Position numbers and translations under genes: made by a program | In this document: positions 17,160-26,025 of the stretch, piece by piece | Layout of the letters: the number at the start of each line of letters is the position of its first letter | How positions within the stretch are numbered: the first letter of the stretch is position 1 | Assembly (NCBI GenBank): GCA_025936755.1 | Contig: JAICSS010000014.1 | Coordinates: 1-64,000 of the forward strand | DNA length: 64,000 bases | Direction: 5' to 3' | Origin: Solirubrobacterales bacterium | GTDB lineage: Bacteria; Actinomycetota; Thermoleophilia; Solirubrobacterales; 70-9 | Notes under the pieces: model-generated | Databases searched by the model: none | The model's input: the letters and a program-made list of their open reading frames with translations, nothing else | Told to the model about the DNA's origin: nothing

Positions 17160-19103
17160 CTAGCGCTCCGCCGTCTCGGCCTCGACCCGGGCGCCGAACT
17201 CGGCCAGCGACATCTCCCCCAGGTCGCCGTCGGAACGGGAGCGGACGGCGACGGCGCCGTTCTCCTCCTCGCGGTCGCCGACCACCAGCATGTAGGGATA
17301 GAGGCCGATCGTCGAGGCGTCGCGGATCTTCTTCCCGACCGACTCGGAGCGGTCGTCGAGGGCGACGCGGACGCCGAGTTCGCGCAGCTCGGCGAAGGCG
17401 CGGCGGCCGTAGTCGTTGTGGCGGTCGGAGATCGGCAGGACGATCGCCTGCACCGGCGCCAGCCAGGTCGGGAAGCGGCCGGCGTAGTGCTCGATCAGGA
17501 TCCCGGCGAAGCGCTCCATCGAGCCGAGCAGGGCGCGGTGGATCATCACCGGCCGGTGGGCGGCGTCGTCGGCGCCGGTGTAGTAGAGCTCGAAGCGCTC
17601 GGGCATCTGGAAGTCGAGCTGGCAGGTGCCGCATTGCCAGGAGCGGCCGAGCGCGTCGGTGATGTGGAAGTCGATCTTCGGTCCGTAGAAAGCGCCGTCG
17701 CCGGGGTTGAGCGTGTACTCGCGGCCCTGGCTGTCGAGCGCCTCGGCCAGCGCCGCCTCCGCCTTGGTCCACTGCTCCTCGCTCCCCATCGACTTCTCCG
17801 GCCGGGTCGAGAGCTCGACGTGGACGTCGGTGAAGCCGAAGCGGCCGTAGAGCTCGTCGATCGCCTCGCAGATCGAGGCGACCTCCTCGCCGATCTGCTC
17901 CTCGGTGCAGTAGACGTGGGCGTCGTCCTGGGTGAAGGCGCGGACGCGGAGCAGGCCGTGCAGGACGCCCTCGCGCTCGTTGCGGGAGACGCGGCCGAAC
18001 TCGGCCAGCCGCAGCGGCAGCTCCCGGTAGGAGTGGCGGTCGGCGGAGTAGACGAGGCAGGCGCCGGGGCAGTTCATCGGCCGCAGCGCGTAGCGGCGGT
18101 CGTCGTCCTCCATGAAGTACATGTCGTCCTTGTAGTTGTCCCAGTGGCCGGAGCGGTGCCAGAGGCTCTCGTCCATCACCTGCGGGGTGGCGATCTCCTG
18201 GTAGCCGCGCTTGCGCAGCTGGTCGCGGACCTCTGTCTCGATCGTCCGCAGCATCGTCGTCCCGTTCGGCAGCCAGAACGGCATCCCCGGCGCCTCCTTG
18301 CGCAGCATGAAGAGGCCGAGCTGGGGCCCGAGGCGGCGGTGGTCGCGTTCCCTGGCCTGCTCGAGGCGCTCCAGGTGCTCCTCCAGGTCCTTCTTCGAGA
18401 AGAAGGCGGTGCCGTAGATGCGGGTGAGGCTCTCGCGCTGCTCGTCGCCGCGCCAGTAGGCGCCGGCGACCGAGCTCAACTTGATCGCCTTGATGCGGCC
18501 GGTCGAAGGGCCGTGGGGGCCGCGGCAGAGGTCCTCGAAGGGACCGTTGCGGTAGAGCGAGACGGTCTCGACGCCCTCGTCGCGGACCAGGTCCTCGATC
18601 AGCTCGACCTTGAAGCCCTGGTCCTGGGAGCGGAAGATCTCGATCGCCTCGGCGACGGGGACCTCGCGGCGGGTGAACTCCTCGTCGGCGCCGATGTGGT
18701 CCCGCATCGCTGCCTCGATCTTCGGCAGCTCCTCCTCGGTGATCTTCGTCCCCGGCGGGAACTCGAAGTCGTAGTAGAAGCCGGACTCGATCGGCGGCCC
18801 GATCGTCACCTTCGTGCCCGGGTAGAGGTCCATCACCGCCTCGGCCATCACGTGGGCGGCGTCGTGGCGGATCAGCTCCAGGGCATCGGCGTCGCGGTCG
18901 GTGAGGATCGCGACCTCACCCCCGCCCTCGGGCAGCGGCGCGGAGAGGTCGCGGAGGTCGCCATCGATCTTGATCGCCAGCGCCGCCTTGGCGAGCCCGG
19001 GGCCGATCGCGGCCGCCGCGTCGGCGCCCGTCGCCCCCGCCGGCAGCTCCAGAGGCTTGCCGTCGGGCAGGGTGAAGGTGGTCTTCTCGGTCGCGGCCTC
19101 CAT
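17160..19103 (-). CDS. thrS: threonyl-tRNA synthetase
   Basis: Charges tRNA-Thr and edits mis-charged serine. The ATG at 19103 puts the TGS domain (residues about 5-65, FTLPDGKPLELPAGATG) at the N-terminus. The editing domain follows (LIRHDAAHVMAEAV with its His residues, about 75-240). The class II core has MNCPGACLVY with the zinc-binding Cys, and the C-terminus has an anticodon-binding domain (QAIVLPISDRHNDYG). It is 647 residues long. thrS-infC is a common gene order. Confidence 0.96.
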   Translation of the reverse strand: MEAATEKTTFTLPDGKPLELPAGATGADAAAAIGPGLAKAALAIKIDGDLRDLSAPLPEGGGEVAILTDRDADALELIRHDAAHVMAEAVMDLYPGTKVTIGPPIESGFYYDFEFPPGTKITEEELPKIEAAMRDHIGADEEFTRREVPVAEAIEIFRSQDQGFKVELIEDLVRDEGVETVSLYRNGPFEDLCRGPHGPSTGRIKAIKLSSVAGAYWRGDEQRESLTRIYGTAFFSKKDLEEHLERLEQARERDHRRLGPQLGLFMLRKEAPGMPFWLPNGTTMLRTIETEVRDQLRKRGYQEIATPQVMDESLWHRSGHWDNYKDDMYFMEDDDRRYALRPMNCPGACLVYSADRHSYRELPLRLAEFGRVSRNEREGVLHGLLRVRAFTQDDAHVYCTEEQIGEEVASICEAIDELYGRFGFTDVHVELSTRPEKSMGSEEQWTKAEAALAEALDSQGREYTLNPGDGAFYGPKIDFHITDALGRSWQCGTCQLDFQMPERFELYYTGADDAAHRPVMIHRALLGSMERFAGILIEHYAGRFPTWLAPVQAIVLPISDRHNDYGRRAFAELRELGVRVALDDRSESVGKKIRDASTIGLYPYMLVVGDREEENGAVAVRSRSDGDLGEMSLAEFGARVEAETAER

Positions 19104-19174
19104 GGCGGGCAATGGTACGGGGAAGCCGACTAGTGGTCGGGCTTCCCTCGGTGGACACGAATCCACCAACGCCG

Positions 19175-20995
19175 CTAGCGCGCCGGCCCCTGTCGCGCCT
19201 GCCGTTCGGCGACCAGCGGGCACGGGCTCTTGCCGAGGTGGTGTGCCGGCGTGCGCTGCAGCACCCACCCGCCGTCGGTATCGGCGATTACAAAGCGAAC
19301 CCCCGGCACGGCCCTAATGTCCTCGGTCGAGCGGATGCAGACCCTCCCCCCACGCAGTTCCCAGGCAAGGAAGGGTTCGCCGTGTTCCTCTTCGAGGAAG
19401 TGGGGCGAGGCGAAGACAACGGTCGGCCCTTCCCCCACCACCTGGCGATACTCGCTCAACTTCGAGGAGTAGGAGGACGGCCCGACGGGGGCGTTGGCGA
19501 GGGCGAGGAGGGAGCAGGCGCCCGCTGCGAGGACGAAGAGCACGGCCACCAGGGGCCTCGCAAGCCGCCGCGGGGCGCCTTTGTCAACCATGGGTTGACT
19601 CTCGCGCCCCGTCGGCGCGAGCAGCGGCAGGAGGATCGTCAGCGCGACGAGCGGCGAGGCGATCTCGATCGCCTTCGCGGCCGTGTAGGGGGTGCCGCCG
19701 AGGCGGCCGGCGGCGTAGGCGAGGGCGGCGGCGGCGAGGCCGGCGAGGATCGCGGTCTCGCGGCGGCGCCAGAGCTGGACGAGGCCGTAGAGGAAGAGCG
19801 CGAGCGCGAAGGCGATGCCGAGGTGGTAGCCGGCGGCCGGCACCGCCCCGTCTCCGGGGGCGAGGCGGAAGTCGCCGGAGGGCCAGATGCCGAGGGTCTC
19901 GAAGGGGGAGATCTGGCCGAAGAGGTTGCCGAGGCCGGGGCCGTTGGGGTCGAAGGTCTCGAAGCTGTGGAAGTCGAGCATGCGGCCTAGCTCGGGGAGA
20001 ACCAGGACGGCGAAGACAACAGCGGCGAGCCCGAGCGCTCGGGCTGCGGGTCCTGTCACGGCAGGGGACCACCCATGTCTTCCGGTAGCTGAAGCTTCCT
20101 CAGACATGGTCCCCCCTACCGTGCCACCCGCAGCAGTGAGGATTAGGAACAAGACGGCGACGGGACCGAGCCAGACGAGGCTCGGGAAGCTGTAGGTGTA
20201 GACGGCGCCTACTGCGATGAGGGCTGCTGGGACGAAGCGCAGTTGCAGGCCCGCCCAGTCTCGTTGGGACTCGCGCAGCGCCAAGACGAAAGCCAAGAGG
20301 AATAGCGCCTGCATCGTCTCCTTGAAGGCGCCTTGGGCGAAGTAGGAGGCGACTACATAGGTGAAGGCGACCAGGAGGGCGCCGGCGGTGCGGGGGATCG
20401 CCGGGAGGTCGCGGAAGGCGGCGAGGGCGGTGAGGGAGGCGAGGACGGCGACCGCGACAGTGAGGCCGCTGAAACCCTGGACGAGACCGACGCCGAGGCC
20501 CTTGCTCAGGGCGACGACGATCGAGTGCGGCCCCAGGGGATAGCCCTGGTTCAGCAGCTGCGAGGAGTGGCCTTCGGCGAGCCGGTCGGCCGCCAGCAGG
20601 TGTTGGGACATGTCGGGGTTGAAGCTGGTGCCGAGGATCCCGAAATGGCCTTCGACCGCGAACGGGAGCGAGGCGGCGAGGAGAGCGCCGAGAGCCACCG
20701 GCCAGCCGATGCGGAGCGCCTGTTTCGGAGAGGTGTCGCTTTCCTCCCCCCCGTGCGGGAGCAAAGCGACACGCCACGCAACCGAAGCGATCGTCAGCAC
20801 CAGGACGACGACCGCCGAGACCGCTCCGCCGCCCGGCAGCCGCACCGTCCCCCAGCAGACCGCGCAGAGCAGCGCCAGGCCGACCGCCGGCGCCAGCCAC
20901 GACCAGCCCCGGCCACCGCAGAGCCCGATCGCCGCCTGCCCGATCGCCAGCGACGAGACACAGACCGCCAGCACCGCTGCGTAGGTCCCGATCAC
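19175..20995 (-). CDS. large polytopic membrane protein, possibly GT-C glycosyltransferase-like
   Basis: A 606-residue protein from a GTG start with a dozen or so hydrophobic helices spread along its length. An outer loop after the early helices contains GTSFNPDMSQHLLAADRLAEG, whose Asp/His pattern recalls the first periplasmic loop of GT-C enzymes that use lipid-linked sugars. The C-terminal 130 residues are soluble. A role in cell-surface sugar transfer is an inference; no clear family signature was found. A loop around residues 75-90 (RVALLPHGGEESDTS) is encoded by the 41-bp palindromic repeat. Confidence 0.7.
   Translation of the reverse strand: MIGTYAAVLAVCVSSLAIGQAAIGLCGGRGWSWLAPAVGLALLCAVCWGTVRLPGGGAVSAVVVLVLTIASVAWRVALLPHGGEESDTSPKQALRIGWPVALGALLAASLPFAVEGHFGILGTSFNPDMSQHLLAADRLAEGHSSQLLNQGYPLGPHSIVVALSKGLGVGLVQGFSGLTVAVAVLASLTALAAFRDLPAIPRTAGALLVAFTYVVASYFAQGAFKETMQALFLLAFVLALRESQRDWAGLQLRFVPAALIAVGAVYTYSFPSLVWLGPVAVLFLILTAAGGTVGGTMSEEASATGRHGWSPAVTGPAARALGLAAVVFAVLVLPELGRMLDFHSFETFDPNGPGLGNLFGQISPFETLGIWPSGDFRLAPGDGAVPAAGYHLGIAFALALFLYGLVQLWRRRETAILAGLAAAALAYAAGRLGGTPYTAAKAIEIASPLVALTILLPLLAPTGRESQPMVDKGAPRRLARPLVAVLFVLAAGACSLLALANAPVGPSSYSSKLSEYRQVVGEGPTVVFASPHFLEEEHGEPFLAWELRGGRVCIRSTEDIRAVPGVRFVIADTDGGWVLQRTPAHHLGKSPCPLVAERQARQGPAR
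20733..20773. repeat. 41-bp palindromic repeat, copy inside the membrane protein gene
   Basis: Near-perfect inverted ends (GTGTCGCTTT and AAAGCGACAC, followed by G) around CCTCCCCCCCGTGCGGGAGC. It matches the copy at 14056-14096 at about 35 of 41 positions. It is read in the same frame in both genes and sits in a loop between two transmembrane helices here. Confidence 0.78.
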
Positions 20996-21021
20996 GAGAC
21001 CCGCGAGCCTAGACTGCGACG

Positions 21022-21456
21022 GTGGCCTTCGTACCTCCCGCTCGGCATCTGCTCAAGGCCAGGGACCTGGCCGACGCGCGCTACGCGGAGCCGATCGCGG
21101 TCGAGGACATGGCCGCGGCCGCGGGGCTCTCGAAGGCGCACTTCAGCCGCGAGTTCCGCCGCACCTTCGGCGAGTCCCCCTACGTCTACCTGATGACCAG
21201 GCGCCTGGAGCGGGCAGCGGCGCTGCTCCGCAACACCGACCACTCGGTGGCCGAGATCTGCCTCGAGGTCGGGCTGCAGGGCGTCGGCTCCTTCACCACC
21301 AGCTTCAAGCGCACGTACGGACAGACGCCGACCGAGTACCGGGACGCCGCCCCGCCGGCCTCCGCCCACGCCCGCGTTCCCGCCTGCATCGTCCGCGCCT
21401 ACGCCCGCCCCCAACACCGCACGTTTCGAGAAGACAGGCCGCCGGCCCGGACCTAG
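21022..21456 (+). CDS. AraC-family transcriptional regulator, HTH domain only
   Basis: A 144-residue protein consisting mainly of the two-helix-turn-helix AraC DNA-binding domain. The first HTH is IAVEDMAAAAGLSKAHFSREF and the second includes VAEICLEVGLQGVGSFTTSF, followed by the conserved F-K-R-x-Y-G-x-T-P-x-x-Y block. No ligand-binding domain is present. It starts with GTG and lies 26 bp from the divergent membrane protein. It runs 36 bp ahead of a VOC protein, a common AraC-VOC pair, and probably regulates that gene. Confidence 0.88.
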   Translation: MAFVPPARHLLKARDLADARYAEPIAVEDMAAAAGLSKAHFSREFRRTFGESPYVYLMTRRLERAAALLRNTDHSVAEICLEVGLQGVGSFTTSFKRTYGQTPTEYRDAAPPASAHARVPACIVRAYARPQHRTFREDRPPART

Positions 21457-21492
21457 CATCGCTCCCATGCCGATTTCGACCAGGAGGAAACG

Positions 21493-21918
21493 ATGAAGAT
21501 CGCAAACGCACAGCTGTGGGTTCACGACCAGGAGGAGGCGCTCGCCTTCTATACCGGGAAGCTCGGCTTCGAGGTCCGCGCCGACGTCACCCTGCCGGAG
21601 ATGGGCGACTTCCGCTGGCTGACGGTGAGCCCTCCCGGCCAGGAGGACGTCGCCGTCGTCCTGATGGCGATCCCCGGCCCGCCGATGATGGACGAGGACA
21701 CCACCCGGCAGGTCGAGACCCTGATGGCCAAGGGCTTCGCCGGCACCGTCTTCCTCACCACCGACGACTGCCGCGCCGAGTACGAGCAGCTCAAGTCCCG
21801 CGGCGTCGAGTTCACCGAGACCCCGGAAGAGCGCCCCTACGGGATCGACTGCGGCTTCCGCGACCCCTCCGGCAACAGCATCCGCCTCACCGAGGTGAAG
21901 CTGCCGGCCCTGACCTGA
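21493..21918 (+). CDS. VOC-family (glyoxalase-fold) protein
   Basis: A 141-residue protein with the paired beta-alpha-beta-beta-beta modules of the vicinal-oxygen-chelate superfamily: NAQLWVHDQEEALAFYTGKLGF at the start, and FRDPSGNSIRLTEVK at the end with the Glu that often binds metal. It is preceded by a strong ribosome-binding site (AGGAGGAAACG). The substrate is unknown. Pairing with an AraC-like regulator suggests a stress or resistance role. Confidence 0.85.
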   Translation: MKIANAQLWVHDQEEALAFYTGKLGFEVRADVTLPEMGDFRWLTVSPPGQEDVAVVLMAIPGPPMMDEDTTRQVETLMAKGFAGTVFLTTDDCRAEYEQLKSRGVEFTETPEERPYGIDCGFRDPSGNSIRLTEVKLPALT

Positions 21919-21949
21919 GGCCGAGGGCGGATTTGCCCGGCTGGGACCG

Positions 21950-22555
21950 CTAGCGCCGGAGCTCGGCGAGCCCGCGGGCGCCCCGGGCGACGGCGCGGTC
22001 CCAGTAACCGCCGGCCCAGTCGGCAAGGAGGTCGACCCTCCTGCGCAGCGGCTCCGCCCACAGGGCCAGCGCCGCAGCGCTGCCGAGGGCGGCTCCGCAG
22101 ATGACGTCAGAGGGGTAGTGGACCCCGAGGGCGACGCGGCCGACCGAGAGGACCGCCGCGGCCACGAGCATCGCGATCCCCCAGCCCCGCTTGCGCAGGA
22201 GGATCGCGACGGCGATCGCGAAGGCCGCGGTGGCGTGGTCGCTGGGGAAGCCGGGGTCGGCGGCGTGGCTGGAGAAGAGGTGGACCCCGTGGGGGTCGGC
22301 GACGAAGGGCCGCGCCCGGTCCACCAGTTCGGAGATCACCTTGGCCACCGCCAGCCCGAGGCCGGCGCTGAGGACGGCGGCGACCGCGGCGCGCCGCCAG
22401 GCCGCGAGCGCGGGTCCGCGAGCCGCCAGGAAGACGATCGCGAGCGTCGCCGCGAACAGCGCCTCGGAGATGCTCACGTAGAAGAGGAGGGGGTCCTCGA
22501 CGGCGTCGTGGCGAAAGAGGAAGTCGTTGAGCGTGTGCAGCAGGGACGAGTCCAC
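21950..22555 (-). CDS. PAP2-family membrane phosphatase
   Basis: Likely lipid phosphate phosphatase, for example undecaprenyl pyrophosphate or phosphatidic acid. The 201 residues contain five or six helices and the three-part phosphatase signature: KVISELVDRARP, PSDHATA (Asp where Gly is usual in the S-G-H motif), and RVALGVHYPSDV. It follows the VOC gene on the opposite strand. Confidence 0.87.
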   Translation of the reverse strand: MDSSLLHTLNDFLFRHDAVEDPLLFYVSISEALFAATLAIVFLAARGPALAAWRRAAVAAVLSAGLGLAVAKVISELVDRARPFVADPHGVHLFSSHAADPGFPSDHATAAFAIAVAILLRKRGWGIAMLVAAAVLSVGRVALGVHYPSDVICGAALGSAAALALWAEPLRRRVDLLADWAGGYWDRAVARGARGLAELRR

Positions 22556-22610
22556 CGCCCCTACGTTTTCACTTCTTCTTTACGTTTGCCTAAAGGCCCG
22601 ACCCCGACGA

Positions 22611-22683
22611 TGGGCGTTACTGGGCTCGAACCAGTGACCTCCAGCTTGTCGAGCTGGCGCTCTCCCAACTGAGCTAAACGCCC
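22611..22683 (-). tRNA. tRNA-Val (anticodon GAC), with C at position 33
   Basis: Read on the minus strand, a full cloverleaf of 73 nt forms: acceptor GGGCGTT/AACGCCC, D arm GCTC/GAGC, anticodon stem CCAGC/GCTGG, T arm ACTGG-TTCGAGC-CCAGT. The anticodon loop is TCGACAA, giving GAC (22648-22650) for valine. Position 33 is C instead of the nearly universal U. The CCA end is not encoded. Confidence 0.92.
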
Positions 22684-22866
22684 GGGAGCCCGGAATCTAG
22701 CAATGGGCAGGAGAAAGACGGGTGGTGGCTAAAGGAATGCTTGCAACGGTCGATGCAAGGGGTGCAACCTTCCTGGACCTTCGGTGTTTAGGGAGAGAAC
22801 TTCAAAAGCTTGAGGACCGACGAGCCAGGGGGTCAGGGACTTTCTGGAGGTACGTCCTTCGGAGAC

Positions 22867-22891
22867 AAAGGGCCCCATTTGGGGCCCTTTT
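22867..22891. terminator. bidirectional terminator hairpin below zwf
   Basis: AAAGGGCCCC and GGGGCCCTTT form a perfect 10-bp stem with an ATTT loop, with T tracts at both ends. It lies 11 bp past the zwf stop. The rest of the gap (22684-22866) shows no convincing gene; it contains short direct repeats of TGCAA at about 22740-22770. Confidence 0.85.
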
Positions 22892-22902
22892 CCGTTCCGG
22901 AG

Positions 22903-24351
22903 CTAGACGTGGTCGTTGGGCAGGTGCCAGCGGCGCGGGGCGATCAGCCGGTCGATCTCCGGCGGGCCCCAGGAGCCGGAGGCGTAGGGGATCGCCGGCG
23001 GCGGGGTCCCGAGCACGGGCTGGGAGATCTCCCAGAGGCGCTCGATCGCCTCGGAGCTGGTGAAGAGGGTGCGGTCGCCGAGCATGACGTCGTGGATCAG
23101 CCGCTCGTAGGGATCGAGGGCGGCTTCGGGGCCGCCGAAGGTCTCGGCGTAGCTGAAGCGCATGTGGGCCTCGCCGAGCTGGATCCGCGGCCCCGGCACC
23201 TTGGCGAGGAAGGAGGCGGAGATGCTGCCGGGGTCGCCGAGCTCGAAGGTGAGGTGGTCGTGGCCGAAGGACTCGGCGATCTGGTCGCAGTCGAGCGGGA
23301 ACATCCGCCGCGGCGGCCGCTTGAAGGCGATCGTCAGCAGGTGCCGGCTCTCCCCCAGCCGCTTGCCGGAGCGCAGGTAGAACGGCACCCCCTCCCAGCG
23401 CCAGTTGTCAACGAAGGCCTTGATGGCGACGAAGGTCTCGGTGTCGGAGCCCGCGGCGACGCCGTCCTCGTCGCGGTAGCCCTCGTACTGGCCGCGGACG
23501 ACGTCCTCCGGGCGCAGGGCCGGCATCGCTTCGAAGACCTTCTCGCGCTCGATCCCCAGCGGTCTCGGCTCCAGCGAGACCGGCGGCTCCATCGCGACGA
23601 AGCCGAGGACCTGGAAGAGGTGGGTGACGACCATGTCGCGGAAGGCGCCGGTTTCCTCGTAGAAGGAGCCGCGCATCTCGATCGAGAGCGTCTCCGGGAC
23701 GTCGATCTGGACGTGGTCGATGTGGTTGCGGTTCCAGACCGGCTCGAACATCCCGTTGGCGAAGCGCAGCGCCAGCAGGTTCTGCACCGCCTCCCGGCCG
23801 AGGTAGTGGTCGATGCGGAAGATGCAGTGCTCGGCGAAGGAGGCGTGCAGGCGGCGGTTCAGCTCGCGGGCCGATCCGAGGTCGGTGCCGAAGGGCTTCT
23901 CGGTGATGACGCGGGCGCCGGGCTCGAGGCCCATCTCCCGCAGGCCGTCGACGGTGCCGGCGGCGGCCTGCGGCGGCAGCGAGAGGTAGAAGAGCAGCTC
24001 GGGCCCTCCCCCCAGCTCCTCGCGTGCGGCGTCGATCTGCCGTTGGAGGTCGCCGAGCCCCTCCCCCACCCCGGCGAAGCGGAGCGACCCGCTGAACCGC
24101 TCCCAGGCCTCGGGGTCCTCGGGCTTGCGGTCGGAGCCGAAGATCGAGTCCCGCGCCAGCGCCCGGAACTCCTCGTCGCCGAGCGGCTTGCGGGCGGCGC
24201 CGAGGATCCGGAACCGCTCCGGCATCAGCCCCACCTGCGCCAGGTGGAACATCCCCGGCAGGAGCTTGCGCTTCGCCAGGTCGCCGGTCGCGCCGAAGAG
24301 GACGATCACCTGGTCGTCGGGGACCGCGCCGGCGCCTCGGGCCTCGTTCAT
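22903..24351 (-). CDS. zwf: glucose-6-phosphate 1-dehydrogenase
   Basis: First step of the oxidative pentose phosphate pathway, supplying NADPH. The 482-residue protein has the dinucleotide-binding LFGATGDLAKRKLLP near the N-terminus and the active-site RIDHYLGREAVQN, both invariant in the family. It stands alone between a terminator and a divergent acetyltransferase gene, whose start lies only 11 bp away. Confidence 0.95.
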   Translation of the reverse strand: MNEARGAGAVPDDQVIVLFGATGDLAKRKLLPGMFHLAQVGLMPERFRILGAARKPLGDEEFRALARDSIFGSDRKPEDPEAWERFSGSLRFAGVGEGLGDLQRQIDAAREELGGGPELLFYLSLPPQAAAGTVDGLREMGLEPGARVITEKPFGTDLGSARELNRRLHASFAEHCIFRIDHYLGREAVQNLLALRFANGMFEPVWNRNHIDHVQIDVPETLSIEMRGSFYEETGAFRDMVVTHLFQVLGFVAMEPPVSLEPRPLGIEREKVFEAMPALRPEDVVRGQYEGYRDEDGVAAGSDTETFVAIKAFVDNWRWEGVPFYLRSGKRLGESRHLLTIAFKRPPRRMFPLDCDQIAESFGHDHLTFELGDPGSISASFLAKVPGPRIQLGEAHMRFSYAETFGGPEAALDPYERLIHDVMLGDRTLFTSSEAIERLWEISQPVLGTPPPAIPYASGSWGPPEIDRLIAPRRWHLPNDHV

Positions 24352-24362
24352 CGCCGCAGCCT

Positions 24363-25205
24363 ATGCTGCCACCGATGCCGATCCGCACCACCAGCGACGG
24401 GGCGAGCTACGACCCGGTCGAGCTCGACCGGGTCGAGCGCCGGTTCTGGGGGGACATCTGGGACTCGGTCCCGGCCGAGGTGGCGCGGGAGCACGGGATC
24501 GAGCGGCGGGACTTCGGGGCGATCCAGGCCGGCGTCGTCCGCGACCTCGGCCAGGTCGGGATGATGAACCTGCTGCTGGGAGCGGGCGAGGCCTCCACCG
24601 GCGAGCTCGCCGCGGCGGTTTCGTGGGCCGAGGAGCGCGGCGCCCGTCCCTACGTCCCCCTTTCCCCCGGCCTCCCCGGCTCCGGCGCGGCCGAGGACTG
24701 GCTGCAGGCCAATGGCTTCGGGGACGCCTACGCCTGGATGAAGTTCGTCCGCGACCCGCACCCGCCCCGCTTCCCCGCCCCCGACGGAATCGAGGTGGTG
24801 GAGCTGGGGTCGCCCGACGAGGAGCCGTTCGGGACGATCGCCGCCCTCGGCTTCGGCATGCCGGCCTGGGGCGCCGAGTTCTTCGCCCACCTGCCCGGCC
24901 GCGAGGGCTGGCGCTGCTACGTCGCCAGGATCGACGGCGAAGCCCAGGCCTGCGGGGCGATGGTGATCGAGGACGGGATCGCCGAGCTCGGGATCGGCGC
25001 CACCCTCGAGGCGGCCCGGGGACGCGGCTGCCAGACCGCCCTCCTGCGCCGCCGCATCGGCGACGCCGCCGCGGCCGGTTGCCGGACCCTCTTCGTCGAG
25101 ACGGGAGAGCGGGTTCCGGACCGGCCGTCGGCGAGCTATCGCAACATCCTCAAGGCGGGCTTCGAAGAGGCCTACCTGCGGCCGAACTGGCAGCGGCCGG
25201 CCTAA
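24363..25205 (+). CDS. GNAT-family N-acetyltransferase
   Basis: The C-terminal third shows the acetyl-CoA-binding GNAT core (EAARGRGCQTALLRRRIGDA, then ASYRNILKAGFEEAY, where Y follows the last strand). The N-terminal 130 residues form a separate region with a Trp-rich start (RRFWGDIWDSV), as in two-domain GNATs. Two ATG codons, at 24363 and 24375, are possible starts. The substrate is unknown. Confidence 0.82.
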   Translation: MLPPMPIRTTSDGASYDPVELDRVERRFWGDIWDSVPAEVAREHGIERRDFGAIQAGVVRDLGQVGMMNLLLGAGEASTGELAAAVSWAEERGARPYVPLSPGLPGSGAAEDWLQANGFGDAYAWMKFVRDPHPPRFPAPDGIEVVELGSPDEEPFGTIAALGFGMPAWGAEFFAHLPGREGWRCYVARIDGEAQACGAMVIEDGIAELGIGATLEAARGRGCQTALLRRRIGDAAAAGCRTLFVETGERVPDRPSASYRNILKAGFEEAYLRPNWQRPA

Positions 25206-25876
25206 GCGGCCGCCGTCCGCCGGCTTTCGCCCTCCCGCGGTTCGAAGCCGGCGCGGTCGACCTTGCGGTGGTAGCGCTCCCCCACCTTGCCGCCGGAGAT
25301 CGCCGCCAGCAGCGTCGCCAGGAGGACGAGGACGAGCGCGATCGCCGCCCCGCCCGCGAGCGAGCCTTCGTCGATCGGGATCCGCGGCAGGTTGAGCTGC
25401 GAGAACAGGTTGTATTCGGAGCCGGCGATGGCGCCGAGGATCGCCAGCGCCACCGTCGCCAGCAGCCCGAACAGCCAGACGCCGAGGCCCTGGCGGCCGC
25501 CGTCGAAGCGCGACATCCGCCCGGCCACGTAGCCGCCGGCGTAGTAGCTGATCGCGAGCACGACGATGAGGAGGATGCCGCCGACGATGCTGATCGTCTC
25601 GGCGTTGGACTTCGCTTCCCCTTCGCTCAGTTCGGTCAGCCCGATCGCCGCGCCGGCCGCGCTCAACAGCGCCGTCAGCAGAACCGCGACTCCGACGGCG
25701 ACCAGCCAGCCGAAGAAGGCGGCCCCGAGGTTGAAGCCCCCGTATTCGTCGCGCTGGCGCTCGCGGACGACGGCCGGGCCGGCCGCGCCTTCGCGCCTTT
25801 CGCGGATCTCGCCGCGGTCGCGGACGCCGTCGCCGTCGCGATCCGTGAGCGTTCGTTCTCCGGTCCTCTCGGCCAT
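25202..25876 (-). CDS. four-helix membrane protein with charged N-terminus
   Basis: The ATG at 25876 has a GAGGAAGAG ribosome-binding sequence just ahead. The 224-residue product begins with a very charged cytoplasmic segment that contains DRDGDGVRD, a calcium-loop-like pattern (D-x-D-x-D-G-x-x-D type). Four hydrophobic helices follow: about 50-75, 87-112, 123-146 and 165-187. It resembles YrzE/TIGR04086-like small membrane proteins, but no firm assignment is possible. The 3' end overlaps the GNAT 3' end by 4 bp. Confidence 0.68.
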   Translation of the reverse strand: MAERTGERTLTDRDGDGVRDRGEIRERREGAAGPAVVRERQRDEYGGFNLGAAFFGWLVAVGVAVLLTALLSAAGAAIGLTELSEGEAKSNAETISIVGGILLIVVLAISYYAGGYVAGRMSRFDGGRQGLGVWLFGLLATVALAILGAIAGSEYNLFSQLNLPRIPIDEGSLAGGAAIALVLVLLATLLAAISGGKVGERYHRKVDRAGFEPREGESRRTAAA

Positions 25877-26025
25877 CTCTTCCTCCTCAGTTCCCTGGTC
25901 TTGCGGATGCACTGCGACTGGTCGACAGACCCCGAGTACCCGGGAGAGCAGGGAATAACCGGTCTGAACCCGGAGAACCGGGCGTTCGTATGCCGGTGAC
26001 GACCCACTCCGAAAGGCAGGGAAGG

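Noticed and set aside
17160-19268. Longer thrS start about 55 codons upstream
   Set aside because: The extra segment is low-complexity and would place foreign sequence before a TGS domain that begins normally at ATG 19103.
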